DNA of 64,000 nucleotides from Prillingera fragicola (GCA_002335605.1 BEDY01000005.1:186001-250000), one strand, 5' to 3'. Shown: positions 45,688 through 56,695, counted from the stretch's first letter. The notes: generated by a model not told the origin, from the letters alone. Program-made: numbers and translations.

Positions 45688-47186
45688 CTATGGCAAGCGT
45701 GCCTTGTCCTCAACGCTCTCTGCAACACTAGGCGCTGCACTGCCCTCGACGCGACCTTCCAGCTTCTCGCGCTCATGGAACCTCTTTACGACCTGGAGCG
45801 TAGCCAGGAAGCTAAACGGAAGGGCGACAGCCCAGAACCCCATGTTCAGCCCGGCCGTAATCACCAGCGCAGTTGGCACGGCCTGAACACCAAAGCTCAC
45901 AGCGACTGACGCAGTCTCAATACCGCGCAGCAGAGACGAGTATCGGATCTGGTCGCCAGGCGAGTCGGACAGATTGGCAATGCACCAGTAGGCATAGTTC
46001 TCCACCAAACTGAAACTGACACGCTCAAGCATGTAAACTCCAAACCCGCGACCAAATCCGCTGTGTGCCCAGTCGAGCACCGGGTGTGTTTTCGAGTACT
46101 CGACCTGGATGACGACGGCCCAGATCCAGGTCGCCGTGTTGGCAGCTGCGATGAGACCACACATGACCAGGCCGCGGGTACGTCGCGATGCCCATGGATA
46201 GTCGACGATCGTACCGGCTACCCAAGTCGTGAGCGTGCCAACAATGGCGTACATCAGGCTGCCGAGCGCGCGGGACCGGACCGAAAAGTAGCGCGCAAGG
46301 TAGGTTCCTGGGTAGGCTTGGAGCCAGCCAAAGTACCAGAACAACGGGGAGAGGAGGAGAATGGGCTTGCTGGTCGCGAGACCCCACATGGCCTTTGCCT
46401 CGGTTAGCCAGTGGATGCCGCGCGGGGCTACGATGCGCGTGCCATCGTCTCGCCGCACCTTTTCCGGGTTGGACAGGAAGATTCCAAACACGAGGCCGAG
46501 GCACTGGATGGCGATGAACGCCTCGTACGTCTTGTATCCCACCTTGCCGCGGGTGGTGGTTGCGTGGTTGAGCGCGAGGGCGATCGAGCCTCCGATGATG
46601 TTTCCAAAGTTGCGAAACGTGAACCAGGTCGCAATGTATCGCCCACGCTTGTGCGCCTCGGGGTATCCCGTTGCGATAGCCCCTTCGACGGACCAGAAGA
46701 ACCCGGCGCTGATACCACACATGACGGCACCAAAGTATACAAACCACTCGGTGCCGTAGCGGTTGTTGGTATACAGACCCGCCGCGTAGAGGGGGTACCC
46801 AATCGAGCCAAGGGCGAGGGTCAGCTTGAAGCCGATGAGGTTGGTGATCCATGGCCCGGCAAAGCATGTCACGGTCATGAAGCCGTAGAGGATTGCGTTG
46901 GCGGCGTTGATGAGGTCGGGGGAGGCCGAGCCACCGACGCCGAGACCATTCATCGCGCTCCAGATTCCGGGAGCGGAGAAGGCGCATAGTCCCACGATGA
47001 GGATTTGGAACAGCGTTGAGCGGTAAAAACGGCTGAAGCGGCCCAGAGTGTGCTGAGCTTTTGGCGTCAGTGGGGCCACGATATATGTGGAGCCTACTCA
47101 CTTGAGGAAGGAGACTCGAACCGCGCCGCCTCCCCCTCCACCACAGTGGCGGATTCTTTGGATGGCAACGACATACCGAACAGCAT
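45688..47186 (-). CDS. UNC93/DUF895-like major-facilitator transporter (copy 2)
   Basis: Two exons: a short first exon from 47186 (MLFGMSLPSKESATVV...) and one long exon ending at the stop at 45688. The junction reads ...SPSSSTQHTLGRF, using a CAAAAG acceptor. About 490 residues with 11-12 helices. Family features: GIWSAMNGLGVGG, NAILYGFMTVTCFAGPWITNLIGFK, EGAIATGYPEAHKRGRYIA, WFTFRNFGNIIGGSIAL. It differs clearly from the first copy (27357-29081) in sequence and intron number, so it is not a recent duplicate. It is divergent from the TauD-type dioxygenase across 245 bases and likely co-regulated with it. Confidence 0.92.
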
Positions 47187-47431
47187 GTGGCTCCAACTTT
47201 GCGAGGCAAGTTTCCTTTTGTATGGTGGTAGGAAGACGGTCATGACCGCATCGCGTGATTGCGAGCAATGAGCTCGTTAGCTCGCTAGTCGCTAAAGATT
47301 ATTGGATTGATAAGATCTGAAACCGAGGAAGTCGGCGAATAATGTCGCCATCAGTCGTCAACAACAGTCTCCTCCGCTGAACTCCATCATATAAACCGTC
47401 ATGTCGACGGGTGTGCGCTCCACAGAACAAC
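47187..47431. promoter_or_regulatory. Divergent promoter UNC93-like copy 2 / dioxygenase
   Basis: A 245-base region between divergent starts. It holds the 12-base palindrome CGGTCATGACCG (47237-47248), a CGG-N6-CCG site of the type bound by Ppr1-like Zn2Cys6 dimers. A TATAAA box (47390-47395) lies about 40 bases before the dioxygenase ATG. An ATG at 47401 opens a 25-codon overlapping frame but is so close to the TATA box that it is probably not transcribed. Confidence 0.55.
47237..47248. promoter_or_regulatory. CGG-N6-CCG palindrome, candidate Zn2Cys6 binding site
   Basis: CGGTCATGACCG is its own reverse complement over 12 bases. Inverted CGG triplets spaced by six bases are the known target of Ppr1-class fungal zinc-cluster dimers. 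It sits near the middle of the divergent promoter. Confidence 0.55.
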
Positions 47432-48592
47432 ATGGCAACTGCAGCCTCGTTCCACCCAGAAGCTCTCAAGCTTGATGGTGCCGTCGCGGCGGCGCCGTTC
47501 TTCGAGCCATTCAAGCTTCCGGCAACCAACCAACGTGATCTCGGCGCACCTCACGCGCCAGGCACCGTAGTGCCACTAGCCCTTCGCCCAACCGATCCCC
47601 TCACTATCGAGGACGCGGTTGCCACCGTCCAGCGCTTGCAGAAGGATGGCACTCTGACGCATCTCCTCTCTCAACACGGTGCGATCGTCTTTCGTGGACT
47701 GCCAATCCAGTCTGCTGAGGAGTTCAGTGCTGTCGCTCACGCGTTCAACTATTCGCCACACGAGATTATCGGTATCGTTGTTGACCGCCCTGCCCTGGCT
47801 CCAAACGTCGCGCCAGCCAACGAGTCACCCCCGCACGTGCTGGTTTACAACCACAACGAGAGCCCCCAGGTGCCTCATGCACCAGAGTACGTCATGTTCT
47901 ATGCCCACAAAGCTGCTCGTGAGGGTGGCGAGACACCGATCTCGTCCTCTGCCGAGCTGTTTGCTCGTGTGGAGGCCGAGATACCAGAGTTCATCGAGCA
48001 GCTGGTAGCGCACGGCGTTCTCAGTAAGGTGACCTACAAACCTGCGGCACAATACGACGGGGGCTCGACTCTCCGCCAAGCATTCGGCAAAGACATTGTC
48101 GAAGGCGACGACCAAGCCACACAGCGCCGCAAGATTGAAGCCCAGATCGCTCGCTACGGCCGCGGGGAGAACACGACCTGGGAGTGGTCTGACGACGGCA
48201 CCCTCGTACTCTCCCACCGCCTTCCCTCTGTGCGGACTCACCCGCACACTGGTGTGCCAGTTCTCTTTACTGGCCTAGCGGCGTACTATCGCAACGCCGA
48301 GCGCAACGGCTCGCGTGTAGGGGTCACGAAGCAGCTGTACGGTAACGGTGTGCCCATTCCCGAGGAGTACCTGGCCAAGCTTGCTGAGATCACCGACGAC
48401 ATCCGTGTGCTGCACAAGTGGCAGCAGGGTGATTTGCTCGTGCTCGACAATGTGCTCGCTCAGCACGGCCGTGAGCCGTGGGTTGGTGAACAGAAGGATC
48501 GGATTGTCATGGCTAGTCTTTGGGACGGTGTCGTTCCCGGTGCTTATGGTGAGCAGGAGTGGGCGAAGAGCGTTCAGGCTCTTGACGGGTAG
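47432..48592 (+). CDS. TauD/TfdA-family 2-oxoglutarate Fe(II) dioxygenase
   Basis: A single-exon gene of about 386 residues, rare here, which may hint at a transferred or retro-copied origin. The start MATAASFHPEALKLDG is preferred over nearby alternatives because of its ACAACATGG context. The family core: GAIVFRGLP, the iron ligands His and Glu in VYNHNESPQVPHAPEY, FYAHKAAREGGETPISSS, and the distal His in DNVLAQHGREPWVG. Arg for 2-oxoglutarate is likely in EQKDRIVMASL. Such enzymes hydroxylate taurine, sulfonates or other small acids; the substrate is unknown here. It shares a promoter with an UNC93-like transporter. Confidence 0.92.
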   Translation: MATAASFHPEALKLDGAVAAAPFFEPFKLPATNQRDLGAPHAPGTVVPLALRPTDPLTIEDAVATVQRLQKDGTLTHLLSQHGAIVFRGLPIQSAEEFSAVAHAFNYSPHEIIGIVVDRPALAPNVAPANESPPHVLVYNHNESPQVPHAPEYVMFYAHKAAREGGETPISSSAELFARVEAEIPEFIEQLVAHGVLSKVTYKPAAQYDGGSTLRQAFGKDIVEGDDQATQRRKIEAQIARYGRGENTTWEWSDDGTLVLSHRLPSVRTHPHTGVPVLFTGLAAYYRNAERNGSRVGVTKQLYGNGVPIPEEYLAKLAEITDDIRVLHKWQQGDLLVLDNVLAQHGREPWVGEQKDRIVMASLWDGVVPGAYGEQEWAKSVQALDG

Positions 48593-48903
48593 TGTCGTCA
48601 GCGGAGTTGTAGCAGTCAGATCAAAATGTATGTAGCGTGGTGGAGATGGGAGTTCCGGAGAAGGTCCGTCAGCGACGAGTTGCTTAAGGCTCTTTCTGCG
48701 TCTCGTGCGTCTCGCAGGCTCACCCAACCGCCTCACTGTCACATGTACAGCGAGACCGACTTGGCGCGGCAACCATCGCTGCGAATGGAGGGAATCCTCA
48801 GCCATGCAACTGCGGGTAAACCATGTCAGATGGAGGCTGGGTTTAGCTTTTACGTAATGGTTTCAGTTTGCTTATCAACCATCTTTTTAACTAATTTTTA
48901 TCG
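48593..48903. other. Intergenic region dioxygenase / tRNA
   Basis: About 310 bases: 3' flank of the dioxygenase gene, then an A/T-rich stretch (48850-48900) just before the tRNA. No further gene. Confidence 0.4.
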
Positions 48904-49002
48904 GCCTTCTTAGTTCAGTGGTTAGAATTTGTCACTAGTAGTATCCCCTTCTGTGATTTACAGTGTATGACAGGGTCACTCGTTCGATTCGGGTAGAAGG
49001 CA
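48904..49002 (+). tRNA. tRNA-Thr (anticodon AGU) with a 26-nt intron
   Basis: The cloverleaf closes well. Acceptor stem GCCTTCT (48904-48910) pairs with AGAAGGC (48995-49001). The D arm is GTTC/GAAT, the anticodon stem TGTCA (48930-48934) with TGACA (48968-48972), and the T arm ACTCG-TTCGATT-CGGGT. The anticodon AGT is at 48937-48939 followed by A37. An intron of 26 nt (48941-48966) sits at the canonical site after position 37. A T-run right after the gene (from 49004) is a Pol III terminator. Confidence 0.9.
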
Positions 49003-50110
49003 TATTTTTTTTGCCGCATGCAGGACCTGCAACGCGTCTGTAAAGGGCGTGTGCCCAATCTCAAGCCGCAAGAGTGCTCGGTTGGTTAGTTTTCACCCGT
49101 TGCGGATGGCGGTTTTGTGTCGTGTGGCACTTTCTGCGCTTTCTGCCGCACGCGACTTTTTTTTTCGTTTTGCTCGCCCTCTCGGTGCAACTTGCCACAT
49201 ACATACCTTGGTGACCGATCAGCTATTGCAGCAGGTGCCAGTCGCCGTCGTACGTAACAGTACTCGGCCAGGAAAGATGATAAGGTTGTCGAAAACCGGG
49301 CATGCGGCGCTTCCCACACAATTCCTGGATCGTCCCTGTATCGACCTGGGCAGTCACCAGCGGTGATGGCCGCTTTGTTATCATTGGATGTGTGCAGTCT
49401 GCAACGGCGTTACTGTGCAAGGGTACAAAGGTGCAATGCCGTCTGGTTGTCACCATAGGAATGCAGTAGGGTTTTATAAGGGAGGTTGGAGGAGCAGGCA
49501 TGTATGGTGGGGGAGGGGCTCATGTGGCGCAGTTGGGGTCTGTGGTCCGTGTCGAACGTAGCTAGACAAGTATTGGCAGTGGGATCCGGAACATCTGCGC
49601 AGTTTTGTCCCCAGCTGCGTCTGTGTAAGGTCGTTTTCCTATCGAGATATCCAGGGCAAAGAACTACATACCTTGTGGCGCGGTCGGCCTCCTGGTCCCT
49701 GCAGTGTCACGGAGGAGCCGTTTCTTCACATTTGCCGGATGGATTTGGATGGTCGGTGATGGGATGGGGCTGCATTCTCGGAGCTCGGATGCGGCGTAAC
49801 ACAGATTGGATAACCCGATCAGCGGGATATGAAGTCGAAGGCGAGCGGGAAAAGCCTGTGCGGGTCAGCATGTTGATCCGTTTCAAGAGGACGGACCGTG
49901 TCTTACAGAATTACGGCAAGTACTGTAATCAAATGATTAAATAATTAATATGAAAGCTGGACAGCTTGGAGCGACTTTGGACTGTCACGTTTGTGTCCAC
50001 CATTAATAAGTCGGTGAACTTTGCTGTTCTGGACGAATGACCCATTGACATTGGCCTAATGTATTGACGATAAAAACGAAAAAAAGTCCACTAAAAGGAA
50101 GGGAAGCTTC
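49003..50110. other. Gene-poor stretch after the tRNA
   Basis: About 1.1 kb with only short, unsupported frames. The longest (49486-49944) has no recognised motif and an odd, Trp-rich composition. A/T-rich patches occur near 49925-50100. Confidence 0.4.
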
Positions 50111-50269
50111 CTAGTGGGTAGCCTGGTGCTTGTACTGTAACGTCCCTCCCACCTTTTTGCACAAACACAGCATCTGATGTGCCATATTATCTCTGTGGCA
50201 TTTAATGCAGCGAGACATCGGAAAGACTGCTCCAGTGCGGCATATATCACACATCACCAACTTTCCCAT
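50111..50269 (-). CDS. Possible 52-residue Cys-rich zinc-ribbon-like small protein
   Basis: A short frame from ATG at 50269 encodes three close cysteine pairs: CDIC, CIKC and CLC, with His between them. The spacing resembles a small zinc-binding knuckle protein. There is no homology I recognise, and no splice partner was found. It may be spurious or an exon of a larger gene. Confidence 0.22.
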   Translation of the reverse strand: MGKLVMCDICRTGAVFPMSRCIKCHRDNMAHQMLCLCKKVGGTLQYKHQATH

Positions 50270-50879
50270 GTGCCACATGCATGATGCTATAAAGAAAAAC
50301 AAGGTCAGGTTTCTCGGTTATCCATCCTTGTTGGCAGAATAGAGGAGTCTTATAAGCCCAAGTAGACTGATATGAAGACTCAAGGCGCACGACAAGGAGG
50401 GTTCATCATACCCAAGAGAACTTGACACTTTGTCTGTGGCGGCTCACTGATAGTTGTTTGCTGAACAGCCGGTGACGGCCCGGCCAGCATAAACGAGCTC
50501 ACGAGCCACCAGGGCTGGGTCTTCCAAGATAATTATTGTTATAAGAAGGGATTGCGCTCAAGTCTGCCTTCAAGACTCTTTGCTACACCGCCTATGAACG
50601 AGGTTGTCCCATTCCGCGAACCATGAACAAATGACGCTTTTCCGTGAATGCCCGTGCCGGAATTTCATCAACTCTTCGGCACTCTGCATACACGTTTTTC
50701 CGTTCACCATTGACGATTCTCTCCCTGTATTGCGCTCTCTATCTCTGTCTTCCTTGCCCTATCCGCTCGGCAACACCAGCTAGCTGGCTGGGCTCCGTCC
50801 GTGGTCGCAATCTGATGCTGTTCTGAAGCCATCTGCTGTTTACTCTCCTGGCTCTTCTTACTGCCACATCTTCTGGTGC

Positions 50880-51762
50880 ATGCCCAAACCCGTTGTTGAG
50901 TCGGTTACTGCTGCCAGTAAACCACTTGCACTCGAGGAATTCGAGGGTCATATTCCACTTCCAATCTTGTACCTCGTGCTAATGGTTGGTTACGCTCCGC
51001 GTTTTAGCGGCTGTCCCTGTTTCGAGTGCATGCTACTGGATGTGCCCAAGTATCGAACCCTCGACATCTTTCCTTCGCTGCAAGCCAAAGCGCTTGCGCT
51101 TTTTGGGCTAGTTCGCGATTGTGGATCTGTGGAGGTGATACCTAGGGCCCCGTGTTTCGAGTACAGGAAGCTGTTCCACTGTCCCTATGTCAATTGCCCT
51201 ATTCCTGCCAGTGACGCCAGCTGGGAACTGAAACGCCATCGGTGTCTTGCTGGCTGGGATCTGAAAATCGTTTTACCTAGGACATGCACTGGTCGCACTG
51301 AGAGACTCGACAATACCCTCAATCCATTGGCATGTCTAGTCGAGGTAATGACTGAATTGGAGGGCGTCCATTTCTGACTCGGTTTCATCACGGGCAGATC
51401 CTCTTCTCTACCGTGAATGATCAGTGGCTAGGTATGCCTGGTGGCTACCGAATGCCTCGCCTGGAGAGGTATGGATCTGTATCGGCAACTGGTTTGATAC
51501 GCGTCGCCGTAGCTTAGACAAGGTGATGAGCTGCGTCGCGTCGAGTGTTTTCGATGGCTTTGGCCAAGACGCGCCAATGAGCCAGAGGCAGAAGTCTCCC
51601 AGCACCTGTCCAGCTGATTCACCGCTCATACACAATTTTGTGTCTCAGACGTACCGCGGAAAGGCCATGAACCACAACTCGGAACGCAAATTCACGCTGG
51701 CATGCAAGAGTGTTGCCGAGCGCCTTGGTGTCAATATTGGCTCAGCCACATACCCCAAGTAG
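50880..51762 (+). CDS. Predicted orphan gene, three exons, function unknown
   Basis: Exons 50880-51344, 51398-51468 and 51513-51762 join with correct phase to 261 residues. Both introns have good signals (GTAATG...CGGGCAG; GTATGG...GCCGTAG). The first exon has CxxC in CPCFEC, and later CPYVNC followed by KRHRCL, which could bind zinc. A hydrophobic patch (LPILYLVLMVGYAP) lies near residue 30. The C-terminal part is basic and Ser-rich. A pyrimidine-rich leader at about 50690-50770 supports a promoter. I recognise no family. It lies alone in the gene-poor stretch before the HMG-box gene. The start could be further upstream, and the third exon is less certain than the first. Confidence 0.45.
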
Positions 51763-54700
51763 TGGGAGAGACTTGATTTGCGCAGTCGGTGGCCCCCCTC
51801 GGCCTGCACAGACGCGGCAACACGCACGTGAGCAATCCTCCTCCCAGTTTCCCCAGCAAGTGGCCATGCTATCCTACGCAGCGATCGGTGAGTTAGCCTG
51901 AATGTGGCGTTATTATCGTTAGCAGCAGTGTGGTGGACCACATTTTCCCTCAAGCCACGAGCGATTCCTCGGCCGGCCCCGGGAATCGCTCAGTTTGGAA
52001 GAAGAGCGCCCAGATCCCCTTTGCCAGATCCCCGAGGTAGTGAAGACAATCTGGAATGTTTGTGGCGTGATGCGCAGACGTTCTTTGGTGCCATACCGCT
52101 GGCAGCAGTCAAACTAGTGTCAAGCAGCGGACACTTGTTGCACGAGTGCACAAAGACATGCTTAGAAATCTGGTTTCGACGCCTGCTGGCTTGGGGGCTT
52201 TCTCGCTCGGCACCATGGAAAGAAAAGGGGGTGGGGGGTTTGCGCCGTGATGTGTCGCGGCTGCCGTCGGGTCCGAAGATCCTTGGTGAACCCTGTGCTT
52301 CCGAGCTCTTGGGTTAAGATTAAGCCTTGAGCTAGCGTCAGGCACTGATGCTTCCAAGGATGTGCTCGTGACACGAGTGCTGCTACGGGCACTTTGGAAG
52401 GATCTTCAGGGCACAGGCAGTGGCGGCTGCACTTGGCCGGGGTTGGTTGAGCCCATGGCCAATCGTTCTTTCGCACTGCTTCGGCCCCGCCGCGGCCTTC
52501 CCTCTTTGCTCCTGGACAGTGGAGATTATACGCACACACAGGTGTACGATTGCACGCATAGGAACATGGACATTTGATCCTGAACAGTGGTACACTGGGA
52601 GCCCCTTATCAGCCACCTGAGAACAGGCGACTAACCCCCCTTCTCCGCCGAACAACGCAGCGCGCCAAAATCAGCCACAACAAGGACCAAAATCACAAGT
52701 CAGACACACAAAGTTGCCGCTCACAGCCGAGCAACACAGACGCCGGCAGGGATTAGGTGGTGAGAGCTGCGCCGCCGCTGGTCTAGGTCTGTGTGGCCGT
52801 CGCCGACGCCTCTTTCCGTACTTCCCCAATCGAACACGCGTGGCGCCGTCGGAGTTTCTTGGCGTCATCTTCCCCACAGCAGAACAAACGTGCACTTTGG
52901 TTGATGCACCTCGCACCACGTTCAACAGGAATAACGTGCGTAGACAACCGACTCGCAGGTTCTGTCTCCCGTGCACAATGGAAAATCGCGTCCCTCGGGG
53001 CCTCGGAACCACGGCGTACGCGTCTGCTCGTTGAGGTCCTGTCTGCGTAACTGGGTAACGGCAGAGATAGCGTTCACTTTATTGATCCGACGGAGGCGTT
53101 GCAAGCTTTGCCAGCTTGCGTCATATCTAGTGGCACCTTTGTCTGTGGCGCCGGGCATGCACGCGAGATGGGCTCTCGAATGACAATACTCGTGTCACGC
53201 ACACTCAAGGCTTGGGTGGAGGCGTCTTGCCTGCCTGGCCGCAGCCCCGCAGCATCCCTCTCTGCCCCATGCACATGCACATCCAAGCAAGGGTCATGGT
53301 TGCTAGCTGCTAGCAGCACATGGGTGGGTGCACGGCTGAACACTCGGTGATCCTGCCCTCTGCCGCGGCTGCTCCCTGTTTTTTGTTTGAGTGGCGTCGG
53401 GTGCGGCTCTAGAGACAATGAATGACAAGGTTTGCCGGCTTGTTCCGTCAACATCCGGACGAGGGATCAGATCCCCCGTGTGCTCCACTAGACCATACTT
53501 CTTCGCTTCCTGTCCACAAGTTAGACAGCCTGGCCTGCGTGTCTTCCTCTGAGTATACTCTCCCTGGCCCCCTGGAGACACTCTCTTGGCCCGGCTCTTA
53601 CGGAGCAGGTCGCGATGGACAAGGTGATCTCTTCATCTTTGTGTATACAGCGTTACGCTGTTGTCTGGAGAGCTGGAGAAGTCTGGAGGCCCTGAAAGCT
53701 AACAAGCTTGCCGCCGAGTCGCACAAAGGAACAATAAGGGCACGTTCGGACAAGACCAGACGCCTATCTTGCCTATCAGCAAGGGTAACATGGTTTGGCA
53801 CGGTCTAACCCAAACATGCCTGCACCCCATGATCTCCCCAAGACCTTCTTCCAGTCCTGACCGCCCGCCACGACGCGTTCCTCTCGAGACAGATTCAATT
53901 CAACAACCCAGTTCTGTCTCTCATGGCAGCTCACTCGTCCGGCTTCCGAAGGGCCGCAGCGATCGAACAGAAGCCACTGGCGCGCCTCTGTGAACGTCGC
54001 GCAGCGCGCGCAGGCATGGAATTTGGAAGATCACGTCTGTGGGATCCTGTGACATCTGGTAGAGCAATGCCCGTATGCGGCCAGTGGCGATTTGCGTGGC
54101 GCTGGGCATGCATTGCATGACGGCGAAGATGAACGGCGTCCGTACGTCAAGTGTCACGGTTGACGGCAAAAAAGACTGCAGACGTGTCTCCCTGAGGATT
54201 GCACCTGCTCACCCTGACGAGTCTCTCATGATAATGGCCCTAAAGGGCAAATCACACACCACAGCCCCGACTGGCGCCGCATTGCACTGCTGGGGCAGCC
54301 GATTTGCAGCCAGCAGGCCAGCAGATGTGCTGTCTGAGTGACACGTCCAAAGTTTGCCGGCACCTGGCCGCTGGCCAAGCCTGGCCGTCCGTCGCGGACA
54401 GCCTCTTGCCAAAAAGCATGGGGTGTGGGCCGGCCGGCATCTACGGCAGAAGCTTGGTCAGCGGTACTAACTTCTTCTCACCTTTGACAGGAACCGCCAA
54501 CGCCTCGTCAGGGCTTCTAGATGCCCTGTCGTCGGTGCCGTGGCGTTGTCCAGAGTGGGGGAGGGTGGTGGTGGTGGATGGAGGGGGGTTGTCTGAGCCT
54601 CTTGACACAGGCGGCGGCGGTGGCGGCGCTGTAGTGCACGCCGTGGAGGTGGTGAGGGTGCCGTGAGGGCAAAGGAAGGATGTGCGAGACATAAACTTTG

Positions 54701-55310
54701 AGTTTGCCTGGATTCCAGGACTCAGCATCTCAGGATGCCACAGAACATCTGGTGGACGGAGCAGCAGCAGCTGCCACGGGCCTGGCTCTCGGTATGCATC
54801 TGGCACGGACGCTTCGATCGCAATCCTAGATTGTGTCTTGCATATCAGTCGCGAGGAGGAGCAGCGGCAGACTGCGCGCAGAGCACCCAGTGTCCATGGT
54901 GCTGCTGCTTTTGGACAACAAGGTAATCTTCTCTGCGTCTTCTGTCTCTCACTCGCTACCTCTCACCTCGTGCCTCTTGGGCTGCTGTTCGTTATCGATT
55001 CCTCATCTTTGGGTTTCCCTTAGATCCTAGCCAGGGAACGTCTGGCCATTCAACCTCTGTTCGCGGGGTTCGTCGTCTATTCTCTGCTCAAGAGCGCAGC
55101 CGGGCATCTTTGTCAGTAGCAGCCCGATACACTCGTCATCTTGCCCTACTGCTGTATATACTTCGACCCAAATCCCACCCAGCATCCCCGCTCCGATCTT
55201 CAACCCTTCTGCCAAAGATATCAACAGTCTACCCAACCTATACACGCATACTCCTTTCGCCGACCCAAACACCCGACGTCTCCGTTCCTTGCCTTTTGCT
55301 ATTGCTCAAC
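51763..55310. promoter_or_regulatory. Long gene-free upstream region of the HMG-box gene
   Basis: About 3.5 kb with no supported gene. A TATATA box at 55155-55160 lies about 155 bases before the HMG start. A pyrimidine-rich segment at 54923-55023 begins GTAATC and ends CCCTTAG, and could be a leader intron. Short upstream frames precede it. Long upstream regions are known for fungal cell-fate regulators; that role here is inference. No transposon, inverted terminal repeat or tRNA was seen. Confidence 0.45.
55155..55160 (+). promoter_or_regulatory. TATA box of the HMG-box gene
   Basis: TATATA about 155 bases upstream of the ATG, followed by a CT- and CA-rich leader. Position and leader fit a fungal core promoter. 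Confidence 0.5.
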
Positions 55311-56695
55311 ATGGCCGCAGCTGTCAGCATGGACAAGCCAGCCTACGGAAGCATGACCCCAGTGGGCTACGACTATGACTCTTCCCTGGCGAGCATGAGA
55401 GCCTACCACCTTTCGCCCATCAGCGTTACCGCTCCGCCCCCTCCGTCTTCCTCGATGTCGGTGCAGCCCCTCACCCCCCTCACGCCCCTTACGCCGATCA
55501 ACGATCTGTCAACCAGCTCCGAGTACTTTGGCCGGCGCGAGTCCTATCCATCCGAGCGCTCAAAGCCCAACTGGGCTTCCTCTTCTGCTTCGGCATCAGC
55601 TACCTCGGGTCCTAGCTACACTTCGCCCTCGTACAGTGATGAGCCATCTCCTATGCAATCGAGCGGTGGCACCGTTTCAAGACGTGCATCCGACCCCGCG
55701 GCAGTGGCCCAGTCGCCCACTAGCAGCGACTACGACCTCACTTCCCCTCTGACCCGCATGCCAGAGACCGACTCTAACATCAACATTCCTCCTCTTGCAC
55801 CTCCCTCGGTCCAGTGGCCTCAGCATGCATTCGACGACTGGGACTCGCTCCCGGACCTTCTCCGCCAGGACCGCAAGGCCGACTACTCTCCCCGCCGTCC
55901 GATGAACAGTGAGTGCCACATATCAAAGAAATGCCTAACCATCCAGTCTACTTCATCTATATGCGTGTCCGCCGTCCCGAGCTTGCTCACCACAATCCCA
56001 ACCTGTCTACTGGGGACCTGTCCAAGCTTCTCGGCAAGGAGTGGAACGGCATGAGCCCCGACCAGAAGGCACCCTGGAACGAGCTGGCTGAACGTCTCAT
56101 GCGTTCGTTTAAGAAAAAGTTTCCCGACTACCAGTATGAGCGTGGAGGTGGCAAGAAAATGTCCAAGAAGATGCGTCCCCGGAGCGCCCCCACTCCTCTT
56201 TCCCTCGTTCAGCAGCGTGGCATGATGATGGACGGCTCCGTCATGCGCCGCCCATCGCACCCGCACCACGGGGGCCACTCGCACCCCTACTACTCGCCCC
56301 CGCATCATCAGCAGCAGTACGTCATGACTGCTTCAGTCCCTGTTCACGGGTCGATGGGTGGATGGGAGGCTGCTCAGGCCGAGTATGACATGCAGCACGG
56401 CTACAACGGTATGCCATCGCCCACCGCCTACTACTACCAGCAGTCGCCTCACGCACAACGTCCCCCCTCACACTCGCTCTCATACCCTCCCCCTCAATAT
56501 GTCACTGTCTCTGCACCCGCAGATGGGACGCCAGGCCAGACCTATCTTTCCTCGCCCGTGTACGATCCCCAACAGCCAAGCCCACAAGTTGTTGCCCAGA
56601 CACAATACTTTGCGCCTCCCCCGGCGCCTCAACCCATGGTCAGCAACAACAGCGGCGGTGGACCTCCTCCCTGGGACGAGTACATCATGCAGTAA
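55311..56695 (+). CDS. HMG-box transcription factor (Ste11/MATA_HMG-like)
   Basis: Exons 55311-55908 and 55947-56695 give 448 residues. The HMG box (residues ~197-268) reads RPMNIYFIYMRVRRPELAHHN, then LSTGDLSKLLGKEWNGMSPDQKAPWNELAE and FKKKFPDYQYERG. The intron lies inside the box, right after RPMN. A basic patch KKMSKKMRPRS follows. The N-terminal part is Ser/Pro-rich with repeated LTPLTP; the C-terminal part is Tyr/Gln/Pro/His-rich, a likely activation domain. Sequence-specific HMG factors in fungi control mating, morphology or hypoxia genes. It is not next to pheromone genes, so it is not the mating locus itself on this evidence. Confidence 0.93.

Noticed and set aside
47401..47478. 25-codon upstream frame overlapping the dioxygenase start
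   Set aside because: It begins only 6 bases after the TATA box, so it should lie upstream of transcription start.
49486..49944. 152-codon plus frame after the tRNA
   Set aside because: Unusual composition, no motif and no supporting promoter or splice structure.
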